Source: an uncultured bacterium (GTDB taxonomy: Bacteria; Actinomycetota; Actinomycetes; S36-B12). From it: DNA of 11,545 bases. This document shows positions 1 to 6,778 of the stretch, piece after piece. Made by a program: the position numbers and the translations under genes. Numbering within the stretch: position 1 is the stretch's first letter; every line of letters begins with the position of its first letter. The stretch lies in the NCBI GenBank assembly GCA_903940375.1, contig CAJAKT010000247.1, positions 1 to 11,545 on the forward strand, given 5' to 3'. The notes below the pieces were generated by a model. That model saw only the letters and a list, made by a program, of their open reading frames with translations. It did not search any database and was not told where the DNA came from.

Positions 1-486
1 GGCACCGTGATGAACTGCCTCGCATTGCAGGACTTCTGCGAGAAGGCCGGAGTCGAGACCCGCGTGCAGACGGCGATCACCATGGGACAGGTCGCGGAGC
101 CCTATGTGCCGCGCCGAGCCATCCGGCACCTGGAGAAGGGCCGCGTCGTCATCTTCGGGGCGGGCATGGGCCTGCCCTACTTCTCCACCGACACCACGGC
201 TGCGCAGCGCGCACTGGAGGTGGGGGCTGAGGTCGTCCTCATGGCGAAGGGTGTCGACGGCGTCTACGACGCCGATCCGCGCACCCACCCCGATGCCGTG
301 CGCTTCGACCACCTGACACCGTCAGAGGTGCTGGCGCGCGGGCTGAAGGTCGCGGACGCCACGGCGATCAGCCTGTGCCAGGACAACGACCTGCCCATCG
401 TCGTGTTCAACCTGCTGGTCGAGGGCAACATCGCCCGGGCCGTCCGGGGCGAGACGATCGGGACGCTAGTCTCAGCAAGCAGTTGA
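1..486 (+). CDS. pyrH: UMP kinase (uridylate kinase), 5'-truncated by window edge
   Basis: Phosphorylates UMP to UDP with ATP in the cytoplasm, the committed step toward UTP and CTP. About 161 codons are visible, roughly the C-terminal two thirds of a family that is usually 240-260 residues, so the N-terminal phosphate-binding part lies outside the window. Visible hallmarks of the amino-acid-kinase fold are the IFGAGMGLPYFSTDTTAAQRA stretch (positions about 151-216) and the following AEVVLMAKGVDGVYDADP segment that forms the nucleotide-binding region. The reading frame is open from base 1 and ends with TGA at 484-486; the GTG and ATG at 7-12 are internal codons, not starts. It is followed 38 nt later by frr, the near-universal bacterial pyrH-frr pairing, so co-transcription is likely. 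Identity is secure; the family is cytosolic, hexameric and allosterically regulated by GTP and UTP. Confidence 0.96.
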   Translation, partial: GTVMNCLALQDFCEKAGVETRVQTAITMGQVAEPYVPRRAIRHLEKGRVVIFGAGMGLPYFSTDTTAAQRALEVGAEVVLMAKGVDGVYDADPRTHPDAVRFDHLTPSEVLARGLKVADATAISLCQDNDLPIVVFNLLVEGNIARAVRGETIGTLVSASS

Positions 487-524
487 GCGTCCCGTCAGGG
501 CGCTGATACCGAACGGGAGCAAGG

Positions 525-1091
525 GTGAGCGAGCAGATCGACGAGGTCCTCCTCGACGCGGAAGCAAAGATGGACAAGGCGATCGCGGTAGCCCGCGAGG
601 ACTTCAGCACCATCCGCACGGGACGGGCGACATCGGCCATGTTCAACAAGGTGATGGTCGACTACTACGGCACCTTCACGCCCGTGAACCAGCTGGCCTC
701 GTTCCAGATCCCTGAGCCGCGCAGCGTGCTCATCACGCCCTATGACAAGGGCTCGATGGTCGCCATCGAGAAGGCCCTGCGCGAGAGTGACCTCGGCATC
801 AACCCGAACAATGACGGCAATGTGATCCGGGTGAATCTGCCGCAGCTCACCGAGGAGCGCCGCAAGGAGTACATCAAGGTGGCCAAGCACAAGGCCGAGG
901 ATGCCCGCGTCTCCGTGCGCAATATCCGCCGCCATGCGAAGGACGCCCTCGACAAGCTGCAGAAAGACGGCGACGTCGGTGAAGACGATGTCCGTCGTGG
1001 GGAGAAGTCCCTCGACGACTTCACGCACAAGCATGTCGAGCACATCGACGAGATCCTCAAGCACAAAGAAGCAGAACTGCTCGAGGTCTGA
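525..1091 (+). CDS. frr: Ribosome recycling factor
   Basis: Works with EF-G to split the post-termination ribosome into subunits, releasing mRNA and deacylated tRNA. The product is 188 residues, matching the usual length of about 185. The N-terminal helix (AEAKMDKAIAVAREDFSTIRTGRA, about residues 12-35), the domain II beta region with IPEPRSVLITPYDK (about 62-75), the NDGNVIRVNLPQLTEERRKE hinge region and the long C-terminal helices with the basic RNIRRHAKD segment are all in family order. The start is GTG at 525, with a purine-rich Shine-Dalgarno-like stretch (GGGAG at 515-519) upstream. The stop TGA is at 1089-1091, only five bases before cdsA, so it very probably belongs to a pyrH-frr-cdsA-rlmN operon. 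No anomalies were seen. Confidence 0.97.
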   Translation: MSEQIDEVLLDAEAKMDKAIAVAREDFSTIRTGRATSAMFNKVMVDYYGTFTPVNQLASFQIPEPRSVLITPYDKGSMVAIEKALRESDLGINPNNDGNVIRVNLPQLTEERRKEYIKVAKHKAEDARVSVRNIRRHAKDALDKLQKDGDVGEDDVRRGEKSLDDFTHKHVEHIDEILKHKEAELLEV

Positions 1092-1096
1092 CCTGC

Positions 1097-1951
1097 ATGG
1101 GTGAACCCGACGCCGCACAGGCCCCCGCCGCGAAGTCCCGGGCCGGCCGCAATCTGCCCGCAGCCGTGGCATCGGGTGTCGTGCTTGCCGTCGTCGTGCT
1201 GGTGAGCCTGTTCACCGTCAAGTGGCTGTTCGCGGTCGTCGTCATCGTGGCGCTGATCATCGCGGCGCACGAACTCTTCCAGGCGTTCGCGCAGGCATCA
1301 ATCCGGCTGACGCGAACGCCCGTCTTCGCGGCTGTGGTTGTCATCCCTGCGGCCGCGTATGTCTGGGGTGTCACGGCCCAGCTCGTTGCGACCGGCCTGG
1401 CGATTCTGGCAATCCTGATGTGGCGGATTCGCCGCGGGTACGAGGGCTATGTCCGCGACGTGACGGCGAGCGCATTCGTCGTCGCGTACCTGCCGTTCAT
1501 GGCGGGCTTCCTCATGCTGACCCTGGCTGCCGACAACGGGCCGGCTCGAGTGGTCGTGTTCATCCTGTTGACCGTGTCGAATGACATCGGTGGCTATGCC
1601 GCTGGCGTGCTGTTCGGCAAGCATCCGATCGCGCCTCAGATCAGTCCGAAGAAGTCCTGGGAGGGGCTGGTCGGCTCGATCATCCTGCAGTGCGCGGTGG
1701 GTGCGGTGAGCTTCGTGTATCTGCTGGACGCACCATGGTGGCAGGGGCTCATTGCCGGACTCGTGCTGACGGTCACGGCAACCGCAGGTGACTTCGCCGA
1801 GAGCGCCATCAAGCGCGATCTCGGCGTGAAGGACATGGGCACGTTCCTGCCCGGGCACGGCGGCATGATGGATCGCCTGGATTCGCTCGTCCCGAACGCC
1901 TTTGCATCATGGGCGCTGTTCACGGTGTTCCTCGGCAGCGGGATCGGCTGA
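1097..1951 (+). CDS. cdsA: Phosphatidate cytidylyltransferase (CDP-diglyceride synthase)
   Basis: An integral membrane enzyme that condenses phosphatidic acid with CTP to give CDP-diacylglycerol, the precursor of phosphatidylglycerol, phosphatidylinositol and cardiolipin. The 284-residue product begins with a polar tail of about 20 residues and then has roughly eight hydrophobic segments spread along its length. The middle carries the family stretch NDIGGYAAGVLFGKHPIAP followed by SPKKSWEG. The C-terminal CDS signature runs from about S236 to D262, with KRD at 239-241, KD at 245-246, PGHGG at 252-256 and DRLD at 259-262; these are the metal- and nucleotide-binding residues. The ATG at 1097 has a GAGG at 1083-1086 overlapping the end of frr, which suggests translational coupling. 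The TGA at 1949-1951 is four bases before the chosen rlmN start. Confidence 0.95.
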   Translation: MGEPDAAQAPAAKSRAGRNLPAAVASGVVLAVVVLVSLFTVKWLFAVVVIVALIIAAHELFQAFAQASIRLTRTPVFAAVVVIPAAAYVWGVTAQLVATGLAILAILMWRIRRGYEGYVRDVTASAFVVAYLPFMAGFLMLTLAADNGPARVVVFILLTVSNDIGGYAAGVLFGKHPIAPQISPKKSWEGLVGSIILQCAVGAVSFVYLLDAPWWQGLIAGLVLTVTATAGDFAESAIKRDLGVKDMGTFLPGHGGMMDRLDSLVPNAFASWALFTVFLGSGIG

Positions 1952-1955
1952 CGAA

Positions 1956-3062
1956 GTGGCACCGCTGCCGGGCGAGCTGGTCTTCGAAGCCCCGAAGAAG
2001 GGCAAGCCGCCCCTGCACCTGATGGATCTGGATCCTGCTGGTCGGCGTGCTGCCGTCGAAGAACTGGGGCTGCCCGCCTTCCGAGCCGATCAGGTCTCGC
2101 GCCAGTGGCTGGGCCGCCTGAGTGACGACCCGACGGAGTGGACTGACGTACCCGCACCGGCGCGCGATGCGATGTCCGCCGCGCTGCTTCCCACCCTGCT
2201 TACACCGGTGCGGGCCATCGACTGCGACGGTGGCACCACCGTGAAGAACGTGTGGCGCCTGCACGGCGGTGCCCTCGTCGAGAGCGTCCTCATGCGCTAT
2301 CCGGAGCGGGTGACGATGTGCATCTCGTCGCAGGCCGGATGCGGCATGAACTGTCCCTTCTGCGCCACCGGGCAGGCCGGACTGACCCGCAATCTCTCGA
2401 CGGCCGAGATCGTCGAGCAGGTCCTCGCTGGGGCTCGCTCGCTGGCCCGTGGCGAGGTCGCGGGTGGACCCGGCCGCGTCTCCAACGTCGTCTTCATGGG
2501 CATGGGCGAACCGCTGGCCAACTACCGGTCAGTGGTGGGCGCCGTTCGGCGGCTGACGGAGCCGGCACCATCCGGTCTGGGGATCGGCGCACGTGGCATA
2601 ACCGTCTCGACGGTAGGGCTGGTGCCGCGCATCCTCGACCTCGCGGGCGAGGGCCTGCCGGTGACACTCGCGGTGTCATTGCATGCGCCCGACGATGAGC
2701 TTCGCGACACCCTCGTCCCGGTGAACACCCGATGGAAGGTGTCGGAGGTCCTCGACGCCGCCTGGGCCTACGGCGAGGCCACCCATCGACGCGTCAGCAT
2801 CGAGTACGCACTCATCAAGGACATCAATGACCAGCGGTGGCGCGCGGAGCTCCTTGCCGATCGCCTGGTCGGCCACCTCGTGCACGTCAATCTCATCCCG
2901 CTCAATCCGACACCGGGATCCAAGTGGACGGCATCGCGTCCGGAGGACGAGGCGGCATTCGTGCGCGCACTCGAGCGCCGCGGTGTTCCCGTCACGGTTC
3001 GTGACACGCGCGGTCGCGAGATCGACGGCGCCTGCGGGCAACTTGCCGCTGCGACTCCGTGA
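1956..3062 (+). CDS. rlmN: Dual-specificity 23S rRNA A2503 / tRNA A37 methyltransferase, radical SAM
   Basis: Transfers a methyl group to C2 of A2503 in 23S rRNA and, in the family, of A37 in some tRNAs, by a radical SAM mechanism. Using GTG 1956 the product is 368 residues, close to actinobacterial homologues, and it begins with the expected ELVFEAPKKGKPP...HLMDLD stretch. The 4Fe-4S cluster motif CxxxCxxC is at C129, C133 and C136. The two mechanistic cysteines are also present: C122 in MCISSQAGC, and C360 in the C-terminal GACGQL, which would carry the methyl group. VVFMGMGEPLANY is the SAM-binding GEPL region, and SLHAPDDELRDTLVPVN and LIPLNPTPGS are family hallmarks. The open frame extends upstream to ATG 1902, but those 18 residues lie inside cdsA and are not family-like. 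Last gene of the core block. Confidence 0.95.
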   Translation: MAPLPGELVFEAPKKGKPPLHLMDLDPAGRRAAVEELGLPAFRADQVSRQWLGRLSDDPTEWTDVPAPARDAMSAALLPTLLTPVRAIDCDGGTTVKNVWRLHGGALVESVLMRYPERVTMCISSQAGCGMNCPFCATGQAGLTRNLSTAEIVEQVLAGARSLARGEVAGGPGRVSNVVFMGMGEPLANYRSVVGAVRRLTEPAPSGLGIGARGITVSTVGLVPRILDLAGEGLPVTLAVSLHAPDDELRDTLVPVNTRWKVSEVLDAAWAYGEATHRRVSIEYALIKDINDQRWRAELLADRLVGHLVHVNLIPLNPTPGSKWTASRPEDEAAFVRALERRGVPVTVRDTRGREIDGACGQLAAATP

Positions 3063-3101
3063 TCCGCGTGTCCCGCCCGCCCACCGTGGCAGACTGACGG
3101 C
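3063..3101 (+). promoter_or_regulatory. Possible leaderless promoter before the channel gene
   Basis: The 39-bp gap separates rlmN from the channel gene. CAGACT at 3090-3095 is a partial match to the actinobacterial -10 consensus TANNNT and ends six bases before ATG 3102, the spacing expected for a leaderless transcript. No Shine-Dalgarno sequence precedes this ATG and I see no clear -35. The first base of the hexamer is C rather than T, so this is weak. Readthrough from rlmN is the alternative. Confidence 0.25.
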
Positions 3102-3713
3102 ATGACGATCGGTTCGATGGGGGGAATCCCCGATGGTGATGATGAGGCACTGGCATCCGGGGCCCCGATCGATCGCCGCGACATGGCCATTGCGATCGTC
3201 CAGAGCATCGCCCGGCTCTTCGTCGGATTCGCGTTCATCCTGTGGATGATGTCGCTCGCGCCACAGACTGCGGATGACTCGGTGTTCTACCCGGTGCTCC
3301 TCGCGGTCGGTGGCATCACGGTCTACGTGCTGTTCTTCCGCCGGCAGCTGAAGCGCGTGTACAAGTCCCGTTACCCGACGCTCCGGGCAGTCGAGGCGCT
3401 CATCCTCACGGCGACGATGTTCCTCGCCATCTTCGCCATGGCCTACGTCGAGGTCTCGTTGTCGCAACCCGGCTCATTCACCGAGGACCTCGACAACTTC
3501 AGCGCGTACTACTACGCGCTTACCGTGCTGGCGACCGTCGGATTCGGCGACATCGCACCGAACTCGGTCTCGGCGCGCGCGGTGACCATGGTGCAGATGT
3601 CCCTGGACATCGCCTTCATCGCGGTCCTGATCCGCATCATGGGCGGCGCGGCGAAGAAGGCGATCCGAGAGCGTGCACGCGAGGCAGCCGAGCATCCGAC
3701 CGACAAGGCATAG
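3102..3713 (+). CDS. Four-helix potassium-channel-like membrane protein (ion channel pore domain)
   Basis: Probably a plasma-membrane cation channel. The 203-residue product has a soluble acidic N-terminus (about 1-28), hydrophobic segments at about 29-51 and 62-79, a basic loop (RRQLKRVYKSRYP, 80-92), a third helix at about 95-118, a pore loop and a last helix at about 157-181. The pore loop carries TVGFGD at T145-D150, the K+ selectivity-filter signature (TVGYGD with the common Phe substitution), preceded by ALTVLA and followed by IAPNS as in two-TM pore domains. The tail is short and charged (KKAIRERAREAAEHP); no RCK/TrkA-N nucleotide-binding domain follows, so gating is not evident. The two extra N-terminal helices may be a minimal non-voltage-sensing domain, because no regular Arg/Lys repeat is seen. 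The stop codon overlaps the ribosome binding site of the next gene, implying co-translation. Ion selectivity is inferred from the motif only. Confidence 0.8.
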   Translation: MTIGSMGGIPDGDDEALASGAPIDRRDMAIAIVQSIARLFVGFAFILWMMSLAPQTADDSVFYPVLLAVGGITVYVLFFRRQLKRVYKSRYPTLRAVEALILTATMFLAIFAMAYVEVSLSQPGSFTEDLDNFSAYYYALTVLATVGFGDIAPNSVSARAVTMVQMSLDIAFIAVLIRIMGGAAKKAIRERAREAAEHPTDKA

Positions 3714-3718
3714 GGGAG
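3712..3718 (+). promoter_or_regulatory. Ribosome binding site of the acyl-CoA synthetase gene
   Basis: AGGGGAG lies four bases before ATG 3723 and overlaps the TAG stop (3711-3713) of the channel gene. It fixes the start of the synthetase and suggests that ribosomes finishing the channel gene help initiate the next one. Confidence 0.7.
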
Positions 3719-3722
3719 TCGC

Positions 3723-5597
3723 ATGGGTTCGTATCAGGCAAGTCGTGACAGGGCACTTTCCGACCCGTCTGGCTTCTGGCTGGAAGCCGCTTCGGCCATC
3801 GACTGGATCGAGCCGCCGACGGTGGGCCTTGACGGGTCTGAGGCGCCGCTGTACCGATGGTTCCCCGACGGTGTGCTGAACACCTGTGCGAATGCGGTCG
3901 ACCGGCATGTCGAGGCGGGTCGCGGTGAGAGGATCGCGATTCGCTACGACAGCCCGGTCACCGGCACGCGGGCATCCGTCACCTATTCGGCACTGCTCGA
4001 CATGGTCTCCCGGTTTGCGGGAGTGCTGGCCGATCTGGGGGTCGGATACGGCGATCGCGTGATCGTCTACATGCCGATGATCCCCGAGGCCATCGTCGCG
4101 ATGCTGGCGTGCGCGCGCCTCGGTGCCGTCCATTCAGTGGTCTTCGGTGGTTTTGCCCCTGCTGAACTCGCTGCGCGCATCGACGATGCGGAGCCGACCG
4201 TGATCGTGACCGCGAGCTGCGGGATCGAGCCGTCGCGTGTCATCGAGTACAAGCCGCTGCTCGACGAGGCGCTGCGGCTTGCCACGCATGTGCCGATCGC
4301 ATCCGTCGTGCTCCAGCGGCCGCAGGCGTCGGCCGAGATGGGGCCGACCGATGTCGACTGGCACGAGCGGATCTCGACGGCACATCCGCACGAGGTCGTG
4401 CCGGTTCGCGCGACCGACCCGCTGTACATCCTCTACACATCCGGAACCACCGGCCGGCCGAAGGGCGTCGTTCGCGACAACGGCGGTCATGCCGTCGCGA
4501 TGGCGTGGTCCTTCGAGAATGTGTACGGCATGGGTCCCGACGACACCTGGTGGGCGGCCTCCGACGTCGGCTGGGTCGTCGGTCATTCCTACATCGCCTA
4601 CGCGCCGCTGATCGCGGGTGCGACGACCTTGCTGTACGAAGGCAAGCCGGTCGGGACGCCCGACGCAGGCGCGTTCTGGCGGGTCATCGAGGAGTACGGC
4701 GTCGCGGCACTGTTCACGGCACCGACGGCCATCCGGGCGATCAAGAAGGAAGACCCGGACGGCGCACTCCTGGCCGCATACGACCTGTCGAGCCTGCGCA
4801 CCCTGTTCCTCGCGGGGGAGCGGCTGGACCCCGATACCTACCACTGGGCGACCGACAAGCTCGGTGTTCCCGTCATCGACAACTGGTGGCAGACCGAGAC
4901 CGGCTGGCCGATCGCCAGCAACCTGCGCGGCCTCGAGCCGATGACGATCAAGCCCGGCTCACCGACCGTTCCGGTGCCCGGCTACGACGTTCGCGTGGTC
5001 GACGGTGCCGGTGCTGACCTGCCCGCGGGCCAGGACGGGGCGATCGTGATCCGGCTGCCGCTGCCGCCCGGCACGCTGCCGACCCTGTGGCGTGACGACC
5101 AGCGCTACATCGACTCCTATCTGAGCGTGTTCGAGGGCTGCTACACGACCGGTGATGGCGGCTACATCGATGAGGACGGCTACGTCTACGTCATGGGCCG
5201 CACCGACGATGTCATCAATGTGGCCGGGCATCGCCTCTCGACGGGTTCGATGGAGGCCGTTGTCGCCGCGCACCCGCAGGTTGCCGAGTGCGCCGTCATC
5301 GGCGTGCAGGACGCGATGAAGGGCCAGGTGCCGCGGGCGTTCGTCGTCCTCAAGGCGGGGGTCGATGTCGACCCGGCCGTCCTGCAGGCCGAGATCGTGG
5401 CCGCCGTGCGCAATCAGATCGGGCCGGTCGCCGCGCTCAAGGAGGTCGTGATCGTCCCCGGGCTGCCCAAGACCCGTTCCGGCAAGATCCTGCGCCGCAC
5501 GATGCGGGGGATCGCTGATGGTCGGCCGGAGGCGATTCCCAGCACGATCGAGGATGTCCGGGTGCTGGATGTGATCACGCCGCTGTTGCAGGGCTGA
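3723..5597 (+). CDS. prpE: Short-chain acyl-CoA synthetase, PrpE-type (propionyl-CoA synthetase-like)
   Basis: An AMP-forming (ANL superfamily) ligase that would activate propionate or another short-chain acid to its CoA thioester through an acyl-adenylate. The 624-residue length matches PrpE (about 628) rather than acetyl-CoA synthetase (about 650). Landmarks in order: an N-terminal Acs/PrpE cap (YQASRDRALSDPSGFW), VYMPMIPEAIVAMLACARLGAVHSVVFGGFA, the P-loop TSGTTGRPKG at 239-248, ASDVGWVVGHSYIAYAPL, DNWWQTETGWP at 386-396, GRTDDVINVAGHRLSTGSME, and the catalytic lysine K588 in PKTRSGK. K588 is the residue that is reversibly acylated in PrpE and Acs homologues. The GWP after the QTETG motif is PrpE-like; acetyl-CoA synthetases have GG there. 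No methylcitrate or methylmalonyl pathway gene is adjacent, so the true acid could differ. It ends 29 bp before the SUGCT-like gene, and no copy of the module operator is seen upstream of it. Confidence 0.88.
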   Translation: MGSYQASRDRALSDPSGFWLEAASAIDWIEPPTVGLDGSEAPLYRWFPDGVLNTCANAVDRHVEAGRGERIAIRYDSPVTGTRASVTYSALLDMVSRFAGVLADLGVGYGDRVIVYMPMIPEAIVAMLACARLGAVHSVVFGGFAPAELAARIDDAEPTVIVTASCGIEPSRVIEYKPLLDEALRLATHVPIASVVLQRPQASAEMGPTDVDWHERISTAHPHEVVPVRATDPLYILYTSGTTGRPKGVVRDNGGHAVAMAWSFENVYGMGPDDTWWAASDVGWVVGHSYIAYAPLIAGATTLLYEGKPVGTPDAGAFWRVIEEYGVAALFTAPTAIRAIKKEDPDGALLAAYDLSSLRTLFLAGERLDPDTYHWATDKLGVPVIDNWWQTETGWPIASNLRGLEPMTIKPGSPTVPVPGYDVRVVDGAGADLPAGQDGAIVIRLPLPPGTLPTLWRDDQRYIDSYLSVFEGCYTTGDGGYIDEDGYVYVMGRTDDVINVAGHRLSTGSMEAVVAAHPQVAECAVIGVQDAMKGQVPRAFVVLKAGVDVDPAVLQAEIVAAVRNQIGPVAALKEVVIVPGLPKTRSGKILRRTMRGIADGRPEAIPSTIEDVRVLDVITPLLQG

Positions 5598-5607
5598 ACC
5601 GGCTCCG

Positions 5608-5621
5608 GATTGGATACAATC
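5608..5621 (+). promoter_or_regulatory. Operator 1 (GntR/FCD-type inverted repeat) before the CoA-transferase
   Basis: GATTGGATACAATC, extended by one matching base on each side to give GGATTG/CAATCC arms around GATA (5607-5622), is a near-palindrome. An identical 14-mer recurs at 7435 and a perfectly palindromic variant at 7454, and nowhere else that I could find. Operators of this size with TTG...CAA arms are typical of FCD-subfamily GntR regulators, and such a regulator is encoded between the sites. Binding by that regulator is an inference. Confidence 0.72.
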
Positions 5622-5626
5622 CGTCG
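5615..5626 (+). promoter_or_regulatory. -10 box and predicted leaderless transcription start for the CoA-transferase gene
   Basis: TACAAT (5615-5620) is an excellent -10 hexamer and ends six bases before GTG 5627, placing the transcription start at or next to the start codon. The gene has no Shine-Dalgarno sequence, which agrees with a leaderless mRNA. The hexamer lies entirely within operator 1, so a bound regulator would block RNA polymerase directly. No convincing -35 is visible at 16-18 bp spacing. Confidence 0.55.
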
Positions 5627-6778
5627 GTGACTGGCGCATTGGATGGCATCCTCGTAGCTGACTTCTCCCGCGTGCTGGCAGGTCCGTACGCGACCATGCT
5701 GCTCGCCGACCTCGGGGCCACGGTCGTCAAGGTCGAGCGGCCCGGTGCGGGCGACGACACCCGGTCGTGGGGTCCGCCCTTCACGGCCGACGGGCAGTCG
5801 ACCTACTTCCAGTCGGTCAATCGCAACAAGGCCTCCATCGCTCTCGACCTCTCCGACGAGGCCGACCGGGAGATCGCGGTCGCGCTGGCGACTCGCGCCG
5901 ATGTCCTCGTCGAGAACCACAAGCCGGGTGCACTGACCCGCTTCGGCCTGGACTACGAGCAGGTCAGCGCCGTCAACCCGGCCGTCGTCTACTGCTCGAT
6001 CAGCGGCTTCGGCTCCGGCCTCGGCAGCGACCTGCCCGGCTACGACCTGCTCGTGCAGGCGATGGGCGGACTGATGAGCATCACCGGATCGACGGAGCCG
6101 ACCAAGGCGGGGGTGGCCGTCGTCGATGTCCTCACCGGGCTGCACGCTGCTGTCGGGATCCTTGCTGCACTGCATCATCGTGACCGCACAGGTGAAGGCC
6201 AGCGGGTCGAGGCGACCCTGCTCACCAGCCTGCAGTCGTCGCTGGTCAATCAGGCATCAGCCTTCGTGGGAGCGGGTGTCGTGCCGCGACTCATGGGCAA
6301 TGCGCATCCGTCCATCTCGCCGTACGAGGTGTACTCCGCCGCTGACCGGCCCATGATCCTCGCCGTCGGTAACGACGGCCAGTTCGTCCGCCTCGCGAAC
6401 GTCCTTGGGGACCCGTCGCTGTCGACGGATCCGCGCTTCGTCACGAATGCGGCGCGCGTCGAGAACCGCGAGGCTCTCACGTCAGCAATCGAGCACCGGC
6501 TGACGCAACGTCCTGCTGATGACTGGCAGGAGGAGCTGACCGCAGCGGGTGTCCCGTGCGGACCGATCAACGACATCGCTCAAGGTTTCGCACTGGCCGA
6601 GCGGCTCGGCCTCGAGCCAGTTGTCGATGTCGCCGATCCACGTCGCAGCGCGCCCCAGCGCCAGGTCGCCAATCCGGTCGCCTACTCGCGGACGCCTGCC
6701 TCGTACCGCTCGGCGCCCTCGCATGTCGACGAGGACCGGGCCGCAGTGCTGGCGCTGCTGGGTCTGGGGCCCGCATGA
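5627..6778 (+). CDS. Class III CoA-transferase (CaiB/BaiF family), succinyl-CoA:glutarate CoA-transferase-like
   Basis: Would transfer CoA from a donor such as succinyl-CoA to a dicarboxylic acid, most likely glutarate, giving glutaryl-CoA. The 383-residue product is full length for the family. The N-terminus (ALDGILVADFSRVLAGPYATMLLADLGATVVKVERPG) is the CaiB/BaiF CoA-binding region, and GAGDDTRSWGPPF with the following SVNRNKASIALDL closely resembles human SUGCT. The catalytic aspartate that forms the acyl anhydride is D140 in GYDLLVQAMGG. GNAHPSISPYEVY and GVPCGPIND are further family hallmarks. The start is GTG 5627, chosen because the homologous N-terminus begins immediately after it and a -10 box sits just upstream. 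Its TGA overlaps the ATG of the GntR gene (ATGA, 6775-6778), so the two are one transcription unit. The substrate is inferred from similarity and from the neighbouring glutaryl-CoA dehydrogenase; family members also use hydroxymethylglutarate, carnitine, formate and others. Confidence 0.87.
   Translation: MTGALDGILVADFSRVLAGPYATMLLADLGATVVKVERPGAGDDTRSWGPPFTADGQSTYFQSVNRNKASIALDLSDEADREIAVALATRADVLVENHKPGALTRFGLDYEQVSAVNPAVVYCSISGFGSGLGSDLPGYDLLVQAMGGLMSITGSTEPTKAGVAVVDVLTGLHAAVGILAALHHRDRTGEGQRVEATLLTSLQSSLVNQASAFVGAGVVPRLMGNAHPSISPYEVYSAADRPMILAVGNDGQFVRLANVLGDPSLSTDPRFVTNAARVENREALTSAIEHRLTQRPADDWQEELTAAGVPCGPINDIAQGFALAERLGLEPVVDVADPRRSAPQRQVANPVAYSRTPASYRSAPSHVDEDRAAVLALLGLGPA

Noticed and set aside
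491..517. Possible hairpin CCCGT/ACGGG between pyrH and frr
   Set aside because: Only five pairs with a 17-nt loop and no T-run, in the middle of a core operon; not a credible terminator.
495..1172. Antisense open frame opposite frr
   Set aside because: Shadow of a highly conserved gene; no recognisable motif or ribosome binding site.
1902..1955. Upstream ATG for rlmN at 1902
   Set aside because: It sits within the end of cdsA in another frame and encodes a Cys/Ser-rich stretch unlike RlmN; GTG 1956 matches the homologous N-terminus.
6556..6774. 73-codon N-terminal extension of the GntR gene
   Set aside because: It is fully inside the CoA-transferase gene and Arg/Ala-rich shadow sequence; ATG 6775 with the ATGA overlap fits the family length.
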